Shown here: positions 1 through 9,347 of the stretch, piece by piece
Numbering within the stretch: the first letter of the stretch is position 1
How the letters are laid out: each line of letters opens with the position of its first letter
Origin: Clostridium pasteurianum BC1
Lineage (GTDB): Bacteria; Bacillota; Clostridia; Clostridiales; Clostridiaceae
DNA: 64,000 bases
Direction: 5' to 3'
Assembly: GCF_000389635.1 (NCBI RefSeq)
Contig: NC_021182.1
Span: forward strand, 4,195,925 to 4,259,924
Notes under the pieces: generated by a model
Seen by the model: the letters and a program-made list of their open reading frames with translations, nothing else
Told to the model about the DNA's origin: nothing
Databases searched by the model: none
Made by a program: the position numbers and the translations under genes

Positions 1-396
1 TCTATTATAAGTAGCTACATGAGACATCTCTGTACCATCAGTTGTTTTTAATTTATAGTATTCAGGTCGACTTAAAAATTCGATAGGAAACACTTCGTTA
101 CCTTTATAAGTTAAATAATACTTATTTCCATCGTAATTGATAGCATAATTTGATCTTCTATCCCATCTAAAGGCTATTTTCAAGCCATTTGGTGAAGTAA
201 AGCCCACAGGAAACTCTATACCTGCATGTGGTTCGTGATCATATTCAAATAATGTGTGTATCTGTTCTTGATATTTACTATTGCTTAATCCTAAGTTAAG
301 GTGTTTAAATATTGCAGGATTAACGTCAATTCCTTCAACCATTGCTGCATTTTTAATTTCTAATTCTTTATACAATTGATTTTTTATATCACTCAT
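1..396 (-). CDS. Radical SAM CX8CX2C-family protein, N-terminal part only (gene runs off the left edge)
   Basis: The open frame runs leftwards from an ATG at 394-396, with an AGGAGG-type ribosome binding site at 406-411, to the window edge without a stop (132 codons). The peptide begins MSDIKNQLYKELEIKNA and carries QEQIHTLFEYD and a PVGF..AFRWD block. These align by eye with the N-terminal domain of the radical SAM paralogues at 28852-30114 and 31134-32357. The iron-sulfur cysteines would lie outside the window, so the catalytic assignment rests on homology to those paralogues. It sits about 40 bp behind an ABC ATPase gene and looks like the last member of the L1 operon (binding protein, permease, ATPase, radical SAM). 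Confidence 0.8.
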   Translation of the reverse strand, partial: MSDIKNQLYKELEIKNAAMVEGIDVNPAIFKHLNLGLSNSKYQEQIHTLFEYDHEPHAGIEFPVGFTSPNGLKIAFRWDRRSNYAINYDGNKYYLTYKGNEVFPIEFLSRPEYYKLKTTDGTEMSHVATYNR

Positions 397-435
397 TTTT
401 TTAATTCCTCCTAATTTATAAATATATATTAAAAT

Positions 436-1227
436 TTAAATATAATACTCCACAGTTGATTCAGAATTACCAAAAAATTCACCATAAATTTCATTCTTAA
501 TCTTTATATAATCGTAATTATTCCTTTTCCTAGGTCTTGAAATATTTACGTCTATTATCTTTTTAATTGTTCCAGGACGACTTGACATAACAACTACACG
601 ATCAGCTAAAAAAATGGCTTCATCAATATCATGTGTAACCAGAATCATAGTTGTTTTATCTTTTTCCCATATTTTTAATACCTCCTGCTGCATGTTCATT
701 CTAGTAAAAGCATCTAGGGCACCAAAAGGTTCATCAAGCAATAATATATCAGGATTATTTACAAGCGCTCTTGCTATACTCACACGTTGCTGCATACCAC
801 CAGATAACTGAGAAGGATATGCCTTTGCAAAATTTTCTAGCCCAACTAGCTCTAAATACTTTTTAACAATAGGTTTTTTCTCACTTGAACCAAGTTTTTC
901 CGGCAATCCAAATTCAACATTCTTTTCAATAGTAAGCCAGGGAAAAAGCCTAGACTCCTGAAAAATTATTCCTCTGTCAACGCCAGGTCCATTTATAGGT
1001 TTTTCTTTCAAATGCACATTTCCTTCATATTGTCTTTCAAGTCCGCCTATGATTCTAAGAAGAGTACTTTTACCACAACCACTGGCTCCAACAATACATA
1101 TAAATTCATTTTTCTCAATTTCTAAATTAATATTATTAAGAACTTTTACTTCACCAGAATCTATTGTGAAATTTTTATATAGTCCTTTAATTGTTAAAGC
1201 TTTTTCATAATTTTTTTCTAACTGCAT
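436..1227 (-). CDS. Sulfonate/nitrate/taurine-type ABC transporter ATPase (SsuB/TauB-like)
   Basis: Cytoplasmic ATPase of 263 residues that would energise the adjacent permease. Visible motifs: Walker A GASGCGKST at about residues 47-55, signature LSGGMQQR near 140, Walker B LLLDEPFGALD near 162 and the switch histidine in LVTHDIDEA. Lengths and motifs fit the SsuB/TauB/NrtD family. The ATG at 1225-1227 follows a good AAGGAGG. It is third in the L1 operon after the binding protein and permease (12 bp gap to the permease) and precedes the partial radical SAM gene. The substrate cannot be read from the ATPase; sulfonate is inferred from the sulfur setting. Confidence 0.9.
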   Translation of the reverse strand: MQLEKNYEKALTIKGLYKNFTIDSGEVKVLNNINLEIEKNEFICIVGASGCGKSTLLRIIGGLERQYEGNVHLKEKPINGPGVDRGIIFQESRLFPWLTIEKNVEFGLPEKLGSSEKKPIVKKYLELVGLENFAKAYPSQLSGGMQQRVSIARALVNNPDILLLDEPFGALDAFTRMNMQQEVLKIWEKDKTTMILVTHDIDEAIFLADRVVVMSSRPGTIKKIIDVNISRPRKRNNYDYIKIKNEIYGEFFGNSESTVEYYI

Positions 1228-1239
1228 AAAAACACCTCC

Positions 1240-2070
1240 TTAATCTTGTATACTGGTATTCCATCTTAAAACTCTTTTCTGTATTATCTTTATTAAAGTA
1301 TCTATTAAAAGCCCAATAATTCCTATAGAAATAACACCTACAATCATCACATCTGGCTGTGATAACTCTCTTGCATAAGAAATCAAATAACCTATACCCG
1401 AAGAGGCCGCAATAAGTTCCGCTCCAACAACACTCATCCAAGCACTTCCTATTCCTATTCTAAGTCCAGTAAATATTGAAGGCATTGCAGATGGAAAAAT
1501 AACTTTTAATAAAACTGTTGCTTTATTTTTCTCAAGTATTTCTCCAACTTCCAAATATTTTTTATTTGTGCTTACAATTCCATGCACTGTATTAAGTAAA
1601 ACTGGCCAAAATGTACCTATAGCTATGACCGTTACCTTAGATATTTCACCTATACCAAGCCAAAGTATAAGCATAGGCACCCATGCAATTACAGGTATTG
1701 GTCTTAATAATCCAATAAGAAGAACTATGGATCTTTCAAATTTTCTTATCAATCCCATTAACGTTCCTATTGAAATCCCAAGAATACAGCCTATGGCATA
1801 TCCCTTTAGTACTCTTATCAAACTCACCACTAGATGTTTCAACAATTCACCACTTTGGGCCATTTGCACCAATGTATCCCATATAATAATCGGAGAAGGT
1901 AATATTGATGGATTAATAAAACCCTTATCACTAAATATTTCCCATAATATCACAATCACTACAGGAGTTAAAAACATCAAAATATAGTCCAATGCCTTTG
2001 AAATATTTCTAGTTATATCTTTTTTTTTAATTTTTTTATTTTCTGGCTTTTTACTTTCTAGCTTCAACAT
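1240..2070 (-). CDS. ABC transporter permease, SsuC/TauC-like
   Basis: Integral membrane permease of 276 residues with about six hydrophobic segments. An EAA-type loop (GEILEKNKATVLLKVIFPSA, roughly residues 160-180) contacts the ATPase. Family BPD_transp_1, as in aliphatic sulfonate, taurine and nitrate importers. The ATG follows AAAGGAGAGG. The gene lies 33 bp after the binding-protein gene and 12 bp before the ATPase gene, so the three form a complete importer. A short lysine-rich cytoplasmic N-terminus precedes the first membrane segment. Specificity is inferred from neighbours only. Confidence 0.9.
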   Translation of the reverse strand: MLKLESKKPENKKIKKKDITRNISKALDYILMFLTPVVIVILWEIFSDKGFINPSILPSPIIIWDTLVQMAQSGELLKHLVVSLIRVLKGYAIGCILGISIGTLMGLIRKFERSIVLLIGLLRPIPVIAWVPMLILWLGIGEISKVTVIAIGTFWPVLLNTVHGIVSTNKKYLEVGEILEKNKATVLLKVIFPSAMPSIFTGLRIGIGSAWMSVVGAELIAASSGIGYLISYARELSQPDVMIVGVISIGIIGLLIDTLIKIIQKRVLRWNTSIQD

Positions 2071-2103
2071 GTTACCTCTCCTTTATTGATGTACATATCT
2101 TAT

Positions 2104-3105
2104 TTACTTAATCCCAGCTTTTTTTAAATAACTTCTATCTATTAAATCAGTAACCTTAACATCTTTTCTTATAACATTATTCTCTTTTAAAAATTTTGTA
2201 GTATCATCTACAGATTTCACTTCTTCATCTGTAAAATTGATATCCAATATATTTTTATCAAATATTGGTTCTAATGCAGATGGACTTATCCCGGTATCTT
2301 TAGAAACTATATCAACTGCTTCTTTTTTATTATCTTTTATCCATCTTGCAGATTTATCAAGAACTTTCAAAAGACGTACTGTTACATCAGGATGTTCTTT
2401 TAAAAATGAATTTTTTGCTATAATAACATTGACATTATTTTTATATCCTGTACCATCTGTAACTATTTTTGCTGAACCTGAATTGACTATTTGGGTGATA
2501 TTTGGTTCCCAAGTAACTGCCGCATCTATACTATTAGAAGCTAAGCTAGATTTTATATCTCCAGGTTGAAGGTTGACTTGTTGAATATCAGTAATCTTTA
2601 ATCCCACTGATTTTAAGTATATGTATAAAAGCTGCTGCCCTACAGATCCAATAGTTACACCTACCTTTTTACCTTTTAAATCCGCTAAAGAATTTATACC
2701 TGATTTACTTGTTGCAAGCAGTGCATTTCCTTTTTCAGTACTGTTATACACCGCAATAGCTTTTATATCCACATTATTAGCTTTTGCTTGAATTGCAGGT
2801 TGATCTCCAACTTGACCAAAATCAAGTCTTCCTCCTGTCATTGCCTCAATTAGTGGTGGTCCTGAAACAAACTTTTCAAATTCAAATGTGATTCCATCCT
2901 TTTCAAATTCATCTTTAAGCCATCCTTTATCTCTTGCCACAACAATTTGAGCATGACCAGGCTGATATCCAAATTTTATAACTATAGGTGTTTTAACTTT
3001 ACTTGCTGATAAATTTCCACTATTTACTTTTCCTGAGCATCCTACAAGTGTTATTAAAGATATTACTAAAGTTCCTAAAAAAAAATTTTTTGAATATTTT
3101 TCCAC
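2104..3105 (-). CDS. Sulfonate/taurine-type substrate-binding lipoprotein (SsuA/TauA-like)
   Basis: Extracellular solute-binding lipoprotein of 333 residues. A signal peptide ends in the lipobox LVGC with the lipidated cysteine at residue 23. The mature part has the SsuA/NMT1 fold signatures KFGYQPGHAQIVVARDKGWL, GRLDFGQVGDQPAIQAKA and AAVTWEPN. The start is a GTG preceded by AAGGGGG; an ATG 8 bp upstream is out of frame. It is the first gene behind S-leader L1, so it is likely expressed when sulfur is limiting. It is a paralogue of the binding protein at 17540-18550, which shares the FGYQPG/IGYQPG start and the VGDQPAIQAKAN block. Confidence 0.9.
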   Translation of the reverse strand: MEKYSKNFFLGTLVISLITLVGCSGKVNSGNLSASKVKTPIVIKFGYQPGHAQIVVARDKGWLKDEFEKDGITFEFEKFVSGPPLIEAMTGGRLDFGQVGDQPAIQAKANNVDIKAIAVYNSTEKGNALLATSKSGINSLADLKGKKVGVTIGSVGQQLLYIYLKSVGLKITDIQQVNLQPGDIKSSLASNSIDAAVTWEPNITQIVNSGSAKIVTDGTGYKNNVNVIIAKNSFLKEHPDVTVRLLKVLDKSARWIKDNKKEAVDIVSKDTGISPSALEPIFDKNILDINFTDEEVKSVDDTTKFLKENNVIRKDVKVTDLIDRSYLKKAGIK

Positions 3106-3180
3106 GTTAATGCCATCCCCCTTAAATTTTGCCTAAGATACCTAGCTGTCTAATAAACTTTTTATTTCACTTTTAACAAT

Positions 3181-3312
3181 AAAAAGAGGCATTCAAAAAA
3201 ATTACTTTTTTTTCGAATGCCTCTAGTTTTTCTAGTCAGCAGTTATTTCCAAGTATTCATATCAATATTATATGTTTTAATTTATAATAACCCTTTCAAT
3301 TAAACTTGTCAA
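3181..3312 (-). promoter_or_regulatory. S-leader L1: promoter plus attenuator of the 3.1-0.4 kb transporter operon
   Basis: Read on the minus strand: -35 TTGACA (3307-3312), a 17-bp spacer and -10 TATTAT (3284-3289). The early transcript contains AAAACATATA and ATGAATACT, then GCTGAC and the small hairpin CTAG-AAAAA-CTAG. A strong terminator stem follows (GAGGCATTC pairing with GAATGCCTC, then T-rich), ending about 75 bp before the GTG of the binding protein. A terminator between promoter and first gene implies conditional read-through. One of 17 related copies in the window; the class is not recognised. Confidence 0.8.
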
Positions 3313-3366
3313 TAGAAAATAAAAAGAAATTAAAAGTTGACTAAATTGTTTTTTTATTTTAATCAT

Positions 3367-4242
3367 CTATTCAAAAATATCCATCTCCGCACTTAAACAT
3401 TCCAGAGTATTAACTATTGCATTTTTAGGCTTTGGCACTCTTCCAGAAAGGATTGGATCCTTCGTCTCCTTCATCCATTTATCAAGCTGTTTAGATAGCA
3501 CATGATATACTTTTTTATATCTCTCCTCTTCTACAAGATTTACCCTTTCTACTGAATCTAAATAAAGATCAAAAAGCATTTCTCTTTCCCTTCTATCCTC
3601 TAAGTATCCAGATTGAATAAGAAAATCCTTGCTTAAGCCATCGTCTATATTAGCTGGAACCACCGTCTCATGGCTATCATAAAACTTAATTAGTTTATAC
3701 CTCTCAGTGCGTATACACCGCATTGGTTCATATGCTGCATGAAAATTAACTTCAGAAAATAATTCATTTCGTATCTTCACAGCGCTTCCTTCTAAAAGTG
3801 GAAGCATAGACTTTCCTTGCAGCCATAAAGGTTTCTCAAGTTTTAAAATCTCACAAATTGTGAGGAAAATATCAATTTGGGAAATCAACGAATCCACTGC
3901 TTTACCTTTCATTCTATTACCAGGATATCGGATTATCAACGAAACTCCAATTTCAGTATCATACAAATTACATTTCATTTTTCGAAATGCAATTCCATGA
4001 TCGGTTGTATAAATTACTATTGTATTTTCATCCAATCCAGATTCTTTTAATGATTCCATCACAATTCCTACACACTCATCAGCGACAGCTACGGAAGATA
4101 TAAATCCCGCCATATCTTCCCTATTTTGCTTATTATCATAAATTGGAAAAGGCGGCATCACATAATCCTGGTTAACTTTGCAATTAATTTCAGTTATTTT
4201 ATTTGATTCTATTGGTGCAGTACCTGATGCCCTAAAGTACTT
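3367..4242 (-). pseudogene. Sulfatase remnant lacking the N-terminal catalytic half
   Basis: A 264-codon frame starting MMPPFPIYDNKQNRED matches the C-terminal two thirds of type I sulfatases: TDHG metal-binding segment (YTTDHGIAFRK), the LI(I)RYPG block, LPLLEG and FDLYLDSVE. The same frame can be read upstream through KYFRASGTAP right up to the TAA of the maturase gene, in the same phase. The N-terminal half with the C-x-P-S/A-R formylglycine motif has therefore been lost, probably by deletion that fused the rest to the end of the maturase gene. It cannot be an active sulfatase. It is one of three sulfatase ruins in the window. Confidence 0.8.
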
Positions 4243-5385
4243 TTAATTAATCCTTCTATAATTTCTACTTAATCTATATGCTAACCCATATATTCTTTCT
4301 TCCGTATAAGCAAAAAACTCTTTAAATGCTGAACAGTAATAATTCAACTGAAGTTCTTTCCCTTCTAATGACTCTCTATTTCTCCTACATCCACCTCTAC
4401 ATAATGCAAAATACTGACAATCAACACATTCCTTATTCACATGTGTTGATACTTCTACGAATTTTTTAGCAACAGTAGAATTACGTAATTCTTCAAAACC
4501 GTGAGATTTTATATTACCTAAAAACCATTCATCCGTAACATAAAAGTCACAAGGATAAACTCCTCCATCAGCTTCAAAAACGTAATAGCACACACATTGT
4601 CCCATCATTCCGCAGGATTCAGCAGGATATCCCATTGCCATTTGAATCAAATTTCCAAAATACCTGATATCTAAAATATCGTCATTAATAAAATCCTTAT
4701 ACCAAAGATCAAACAAGTTTTTAAGGAAATATGCATACCTATTAAGCTTAAGTGAATAATCATATCTGCCAGGCTCCTCATCTAAAGGGTCAAGACAAGG
4801 TATAAATTGTAAATATCCGAAATTGTTTTTTTTGAAAAAATTATATACCTTGTTTATATGTCTTGCCAAATAAGAAGTAACAACACACAAAATATTGTAT
4901 TCAACCTTATATTTATTAAAAAGTTTTATAGTTTTCATTACAGAGTAAAAGGATCCATTATTCTTAATATCTATCCTCGATAAATCGTGTATATCTTTAT
5001 TTCCATCTAAAGATATCCCTACTAAAAACTTATTTTTTACAAGAAATTGAGCCCATTCATCATCTATAGCTATACCATTTGTTTGTAATGTATTATTTAT
5101 TTTTAAATTTTTAGTGTTATATTTTTGTTGAAATTCAATTAACTGCTTATAAAAATCCAAGCCTACTAGAGTAGGTTCCCCTCCTTGAAATGCGAAAGTA
5201 CAAAATTCATCAGCATACTGAAGGGATTTTTTAACAATTTCCTCCAGAACATCTTTATTCATAAATCCATATGATTTAATGTTTCTATTTTCACTTATTG
5301 AGTGATAAAAACAATATCTGCATCTTAAATTGCAATCGCTAGAAGACGGCTTTATTAGTATACTTAACGGCGGCACATTTTTCAC
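4243..5385 (-). CDS. Anaerobic sulfatase-maturating radical SAM enzyme (anSME)
   Basis: Radical SAM/SPASM enzyme of 380 residues that converts the active-site Cys or Ser of sulfatases to formylglycine. Cluster-binding CX3CX2C is at C18, C22 and C25 (CNLRCRYC), followed by the FAFQGGEPTL motif. The aspartate in YPCDFYV matches the catalytic base of this family, and the SPASM cysteines near the C-terminus are in CVDCQYFALCRGGCRR. Length and sequence look like the C. perfringens enzyme. The ATG follows AAGAGGTG. No S-leader is seen in front. Its presumed substrates in this window are all broken, so it either serves a sulfatase elsewhere or is a leftover. Confidence 0.93.
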   Translation of the reverse strand: MKNVPPLSILIKPSSSDCNLRCRYCFYHSISENRNIKSYGFMNKDVLEEIVKKSLQYADEFCTFAFQGGEPTLVGLDFYKQLIEFQQKYNTKNLKINNTLQTNGIAIDDEWAQFLVKNKFLVGISLDGNKDIHDLSRIDIKNNGSFYSVMKTIKLFNKYKVEYNILCVVTSYLARHINKVYNFFKKNNFGYLQFIPCLDPLDEEPGRYDYSLKLNRYAYFLKNLFDLWYKDFINDDILDIRYFGNLIQMAMGYPAESCGMMGQCVCYYVFEADGGVYPCDFYVTDEWFLGNIKSHGFEELRNSTVAKKFVEVSTHVNKECVDCQYFALCRGGCRRNRESLEGKELQLNYYCSAFKEFFAYTEERIYGLAYRLSRNYRRIN

Positions 5386-5428
5386 CTCTTAAATATATGT
5401 AAATTATGATAATTTCTATTTACATGAA

Positions 5429-5459
5429 AATAGTGGTAATTTAATTATTAACCACTATT
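5429..5459 (-). terminator. Possible terminator hairpin between the ABC ATPase and anSME genes
   Basis: Inverted repeat AATAGTGGT ... ACCACTATT with a 13-base loop in the 131-bp gap after the ATPase gene at 5517-6314. The following bases on the minus strand (TTCATG) are not a good U-tract, so it may equally be a regulatory hairpin in the anSME leader. Confidence 0.4.
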
Positions 5460-5516
5460 AATATAAAATTTTACCACATGTTTTTAACTTATAATTATAT
5501 AAATGTTTTCTTATAT

Positions 5517-6314
5517 TTAAATTCTTTCACCACCCTTATCAACTGTCTCTTCAAATTCATATAATAAATCTTGATACAACTCATTAAATTTACTGCTGGT
5601 TACATTTCTTGGATAAGGCAAATTAACATCATAAGTTTTATAAATTCTAGCTGATGGTGATTTAGACATAATTCCTATCCTTTGTCCTAATAAAATTGCT
5701 TCTTGAATATCATGAGTAACAAAAATAACAGTTTTTTTAGTTTCACCCCATATTCTCACTAATTCTTTCTGCATGACTCTTCTTGTCTGCGCATCTAAGG
5801 CTCCAAAAGGCTCATCCATTAATAAAATTTTAGAATCATTTGCCAATACTCTTGCCAGTTGAACCCTCTGCTTCATGCCACCTGAAAGCTCATGTGGAAA
5901 TTTTTTTTCATGCCCTGATAATCCGACCAAATCTATGTATTTATTTGAAATTTTACTTCTTTCTTTTTTATTAATTTTTTTCATTTTTAAACCAAATTCC
6001 ACATTTTCTTTTACAGTAAGCCATGAAAAAAGTGAGGCATCTGGATGTTGAAATACTACTGCCCTTTCTCTACTTGGTCTATCAATATCTTCACTGTCCA
6101 CAGCTAATTTACCATTAGTCTTTTCAATAAATCCTGCAATTATATTCAATAATGTAGATTTACCACAACCACTTGGCCCTAACAGAATAAAAAATTCACC
6201 ACCATTTAAATGAAGATTAATATCCTCAATTACATATTGTGATCCACCTTCTGACCACTCATCACTGTAACTTTTATTTAAATTCTCAATTACTATTGAA
6301 TTATCTTTTCCCAT
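5517..6314 (-). CDS. Sulfonate-type ABC transporter ATPase, duplicate copy 2
   Basis: ATPase of 265 residues with Walker A GPSGCGKST, signature LSGGMKQR, Walker B LLMDEPFGALD and the H-loop FVTHDIQEA. It is a paralogue of the ATPase at 8473-9306, roughly three quarters identical by eye and differing mainly at the N- and C-termini. Start ATG follows TTTGGGGTGATG. It is the last gene of the T-box operon (binding protein, ATPase, permease, binding protein, ATPase). Having two ATPases and two binding proteins around a single permease suggests a tandem duplication from which one permease was lost. Confidence 0.9.
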   Translation of the reverse strand: MGKDNSIVIENLNKSYSDEWSEGGSQYVIEDINLHLNGGEFFILLGPSGCGKSTLLNIIAGFIEKTNGKLAVDSEDIDRPSRERAVVFQHPDASLFSWLTVKENVEFGLKMKKINKKERSKISNKYIDLVGLSGHEKKFPHELSGGMKQRVQLARVLANDSKILLMDEPFGALDAQTRRVMQKELVRIWGETKKTVIFVTHDIQEAILLGQRIGIMSKSPSARIYKTYDVNLPYPRNVTSSKFNELYQDLLYEFEETVDKGGERI

Positions 6315-6461
6315 TTATCATCACCCCAAAACAAATTATAAGTTCTAATGAACTAATATTCATATGTACTTATTCAAATTATTAAGTCTTTTTATATTAT
6401 CATTTTATTTTTTTAATTAAAGCTAATGACAGCTTATCAAATATTATATCTAAACTTTATA

Positions 6462-6515
6462 AGAAAATCCGCCTCTTAACTAGAGGCAGATTTTCCACAA
6501 TTCCACTTTAATTAC
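6462..6515 (-). other. T-box antiterminator/terminator remnant between duplicate genes
   Basis: On the minus strand the sequence AAAGTGGAATTGTGG precedes the stem GAAAATCTGCCTC / GAGGCGGATTTTC. This matches, at lower quality, the T-box core and terminator of the leader at 10420-10680 (AGAGTGGAATCGCGG, then a GTCTGCCTC stem). No stem I or specifier domain fits in the remaining gap, so I read this as a truncated duplicate that may still work as an internal terminator between the second binding-protein gene and the second ATPase gene. Confidence 0.6.
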
Positions 6516-6586
6516 TATTTTTCAAAGCTAGTCCTTCTTCAACTCCTAAAATACTATATGTAACAAACACCATAGCTACTAGCTTC

Positions 6587-7621
6587 TTACTTAAAATTAT
6601 CAGGATTATACGTAAGCTTTGATGGAAGGGACTGCTTCAATGGGTCTGTTACTATTTTATCTTTTAAATTAAAACCACCCTTAATTAAATTGTTCTTTGT
6701 AGCATAATCATAAACATCTTGCAATTGTTTAACATCATCATCATTCAAACGGATATCTTGAGTAGAATCTTTTAATGATCTTAATACTCCATCCTTAGGT
6801 GCATGGATTACATTAGCATCAATTTCAGCTGCTGCTTCTGGATTTGCATTTATAAATTTTGCAGCTTCATCTAAAGCCAATATTATCTTTTTAGCTGCTT
6901 CTGGTTTTTCCTTTAAAAGTTTATCCTTTACTATTAAGAAACCACGTGATTGAAAAGGTATATCGGCTTGAGTTCCTATAACCTTAGCCCCTGGAGTTTG
7001 TACCACTTTGTCAAGATCAACTCCACCAAAAAATCCTCCTTTGATATCTCCTCTTTCAAATGCTGCTATTTCTTCAGCAGTTGATGTAAAACCTTGTATT
7101 TTAACTTCATTTGATTTTATATTATATTTTTCTAAATATCTAGCTAGAGCATACTCACCTACGGTAGCCCTCGCAACTCCAATAGATTTTCCCTTTAACT
7201 GTTCTGGAGAAGTTATACCATCACGTGCTACATACTTGGTATTCTCAGCTTTACCAGTATTAAGGAAGCTTAAAAGTCTTAAATCTCCACTGTTAAATCT
7301 TGAAAGAGCCGCAAAATCTGCTGCTAATCCTACATCAACCTGATCTGCCAAAGCTGCATTTATAGTATCAATACCATAAGAAAAATTAACTAATTGTGGT
7401 TGTATTCCATTTTTAGTAAAATAACTCTTTGCATTTGCTACCTGAAATTCTATAGAAAATGCACTTGCATCTACACCAAATCTTACAGGTATTGGCTTTT
7501 GACTTCCACTAGTACTGTTATTATCAGCAGAGGATTTTGCACCACTATTTCCGCAACCTGTAACTATTAACATTATTCCTACTATAAATACCGCTATTAA
7601 CGATAATTTTTTATTTTTCAT
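6587..7621 (-). CDS. Sulfonate-type substrate-binding lipoprotein, copy 2 (near-identical to 9348-10382)
   Basis: Solute-binding lipoprotein of 344 residues. The signal peptide ends in the lipobox VTGC (MLIVTGCGNS), followed by a Ser/Asn-rich linker and an SsuA/NrtA-like periplasmic-binding fold with RFGVDASAF, GLAADFAALSRFN and GKSIGVARATVG. At protein level it differs from the copy at 9348-10382 by a single residue (QSLPSK versus QALPSK), and at DNA level by only a handful of bases over about 1.06 kb. The ATG follows AAGGGGTAG. The near-identity, against clearly diverged neighbouring ATPases, points to gene conversion or very recent duplication. Confidence 0.92.
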   Translation of the reverse strand: MKNKKLSLIAVFIVGIMLIVTGCGNSGAKSSADNNSTSGSQKPIPVRFGVDASAFSIEFQVANAKSYFTKNGIQPQLVNFSYGIDTINAALADQVDVGLAADFAALSRFNSGDLRLLSFLNTGKAENTKYVARDGITSPEQLKGKSIGVARATVGEYALARYLEKYNIKSNEVKIQGFTSTAEEIAAFERGDIKGGFFGGVDLDKVVQTPGAKVIGTQADIPFQSRGFLIVKDKLLKEKPEAAKKIILALDEAAKFINANPEAAAEIDANVIHAPKDGVLRSLKDSTQDIRLNDDDVKQLQDVYDYATKNNLIKGGFNLKDKIVTDPLKQSLPSKLTYNPDNFK

Positions 7622-7674
7622 CTTTTTCTACCCCTTTTATCCTTTTGTTTAATATATAAATTTTCTTTTATCCA

Positions 7675-8457
7675 CTAAGCAGCTCTTTTCAAACCACCTT
7701 TTCTGGTAATTCCGTAATTTTTAAAAACTACTCCTGCTACAACTCCTAAGACCTTATCTGTAAAAAAGCCCATTAATCCTAATGAAATTAATCCAATAAA
7801 TACCCACTCAGTTTTAAAATACAATCTTGCAGTCCATATAAGATAACCTATTCCCTCATTTGCAGCAAGCATTTCAGCTCCTACAATAGCCGCAAATGAA
7901 TTACCCATAGCCAATCTTACACCTGTAAAAACATGAGGAACAGAAGCAGGTATTATCACATTAAATAATATTTGGCTTTCTGATGCTCCTAAGCACCTAG
8001 CTGCTCTTATCTTTTCCTCCTGAATATTAGCTACTCCTACTGACGTATTTAACATAACAATAAAGGTAGTTGCATACATTATTAAAACAATTTTTCCTGC
8101 TTCTCCAATACCAAACCATAGTATAAACAATGTTATAAAACCAATTGCAGGCACGAATCTAAAGAAATTTAGAATAGGTTCTACAAAAGACTTCACAGCT
8201 TTTATCTTTCCAATTAGCAAACCAATTGGTACACCTATGAGACTTCCCAATACCCATCCAGTAAGTACCCTACGAAAACTTATAAAAATAAATTTAAACA
8301 AAGTTCCGTCCTTAACCAACTCATTTGCGCCTGTTATAACTGCTAGAGGTCCTGGTAAGAAATCAGGTCTGGAAAAAAGTGAGGCAATTTCCCATACTGC
8401 AATTATAAAAATCCAAGATATAATCCCTAATTTAAGCAATTTACCAAAATATTTCAT
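7675..8457 (-). CDS. ABC transporter permease, SsuC/TauC-like
   Basis: Membrane permease of 260 residues with about six hydrophobic segments and an EAA-type loop around IRAARCLGASESQILFNVII (residues about 155-175). It is the only permease of the five-gene T-box operon and sits between ATPase copy 1 (16 bp upstream) and binding-protein copy 2 (53 bp downstream). The start ATG follows AGGGGG. Presumably either binding protein and either ATPase can pair with it. The sulfonate/organosulfur substrate is inferred from the T-box and the neighbourhood. Confidence 0.9.
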   Translation of the reverse strand: MKYFGKLLKLGIISWIFIIAVWEIASLFSRPDFLPGPLAVITGANELVKDGTLFKFIFISFRRVLTGWVLGSLIGVPIGLLIGKIKAVKSFVEPILNFFRFVPAIGFITLFILWFGIGEAGKIVLIMYATTFIVMLNTSVGVANIQEEKIRAARCLGASESQILFNVIIPASVPHVFTGVRLAMGNSFAAIVGAEMLAANEGIGYLIWTARLYFKTEWVFIGLISLGLMGFFTDKVLGVVAGVVFKNYGITRKGGLKRAA

Positions 8458-8472
8458 TTATTTAACCCCCTA

Positions 8473-9306
8473 TTACAATACACTTACTTTTGGTTGATAA
8501 TAATTACTCTTTTCTGTGTTTAATTGTTCATGTTTTGGTTCATCTTCAAATTCAGCTAAAAGATTTCTATACTGCTCATTAAATTTAGTACTTGTCACAT
8601 TTCTTGGATAAGGAAAATCAACATCATAAATTTTATAAATACTTGCAGAAGGAGACTTTGACATAATACCTATTTTTTGTCCTAATACAAGGGCTTCCTG
8701 AATATCATGTGTAACAAAAATAACGGTTTTTTGGGTGTCAAGCCATATTCTAACTAATTCCTTCTGCATAATACGTCTAGTCTGTGCATCTAAGGCTCCA
8801 AAGGGCTCATCCATCAATAATATTTGTGGATCATTTGCCAATACTCTTGCCAATTGAACTCTCTGTTTCATACCACCTGAAAGCTCATGTGGAAATTTTT
8901 TTTCATGACCAGATAATCCAACCAGCTCTATATATTTACTAGATATCTTACTTCTCTCTTCTTTACTTATTTTTTTCATTTTTAAACCAAATTCCACATT
9001 TTCTTTAACATTAAGCCAAGAAAAAAGTGAAGCATCTGGATGCTGAAATACTACTGCTCTTTCTCTACCTGGTTTATTAACTTTCTTATTGCTAATTAAT
9101 ACATTCCCATCAGTTTTTTCTATAAATCCCGCAATTATATTTAATAATGTTGATTTACCACAACCGCTTGGTCCTAGCAGAATAAAGAACTGTCCACCAT
9201 CTAAATTAAGATTAATATCCTCTAAAACATATTTAGACTCATTTTTTGATGATTCATTATAACTTTTATTTAAATGCTCAATTACTATGGAATTTTCTCT
9301 TGACAT
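8473..9306 (-). CDS. Sulfonate-type ABC transporter ATPase, copy 1
   Basis: ATPase of 277 residues: Walker A GPSGCGKST, FQHPDASLFSW Q-loop region, signature LSGGMKQR, Walker B LLMDEPFGALD. It has a C-terminal tail about 15 residues longer than copy 2 at 5517-6314. The ATG follows AGGGGGATATG. It is second in the operon, 41 bp after binding-protein copy 1 and 15 bp before the permease. Its divergence from copy 2 shows that the duplication is older than the near-identity of the two binding-protein genes suggests. Confidence 0.9.
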   Translation of the reverse strand: MSRENSIVIEHLNKSYNESSKNESKYVLEDINLNLDGGQFFILLGPSGCGKSTLLNIIAGFIEKTDGNVLISNKKVNKPGRERAVVFQHPDASLFSWLNVKENVEFGLKMKKISKEERSKISSKYIELVGLSGHEKKFPHELSGGMKQRVQLARVLANDPQILLMDEPFGALDAQTRRIMQKELVRIWLDTQKTVIFVTHDIQEALVLGQKIGIMSKSPSASIYKIYDVDFPYPRNVTSTKFNEQYRNLLAEFEDEPKHEQLNTEKSNYYQPKVSVL

Positions 9307-9347
9307 TTTATCATATCCCCCTTGTATAAAATTTATGGTATAAAACT

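Noticed and set aside
1205-1441. A 78-codon minus-strand frame overlapping the permease and ATPase genes
   Set aside because: Cys/Tyr/Arg-rich out-of-phase translation of the permease gene without start signals.
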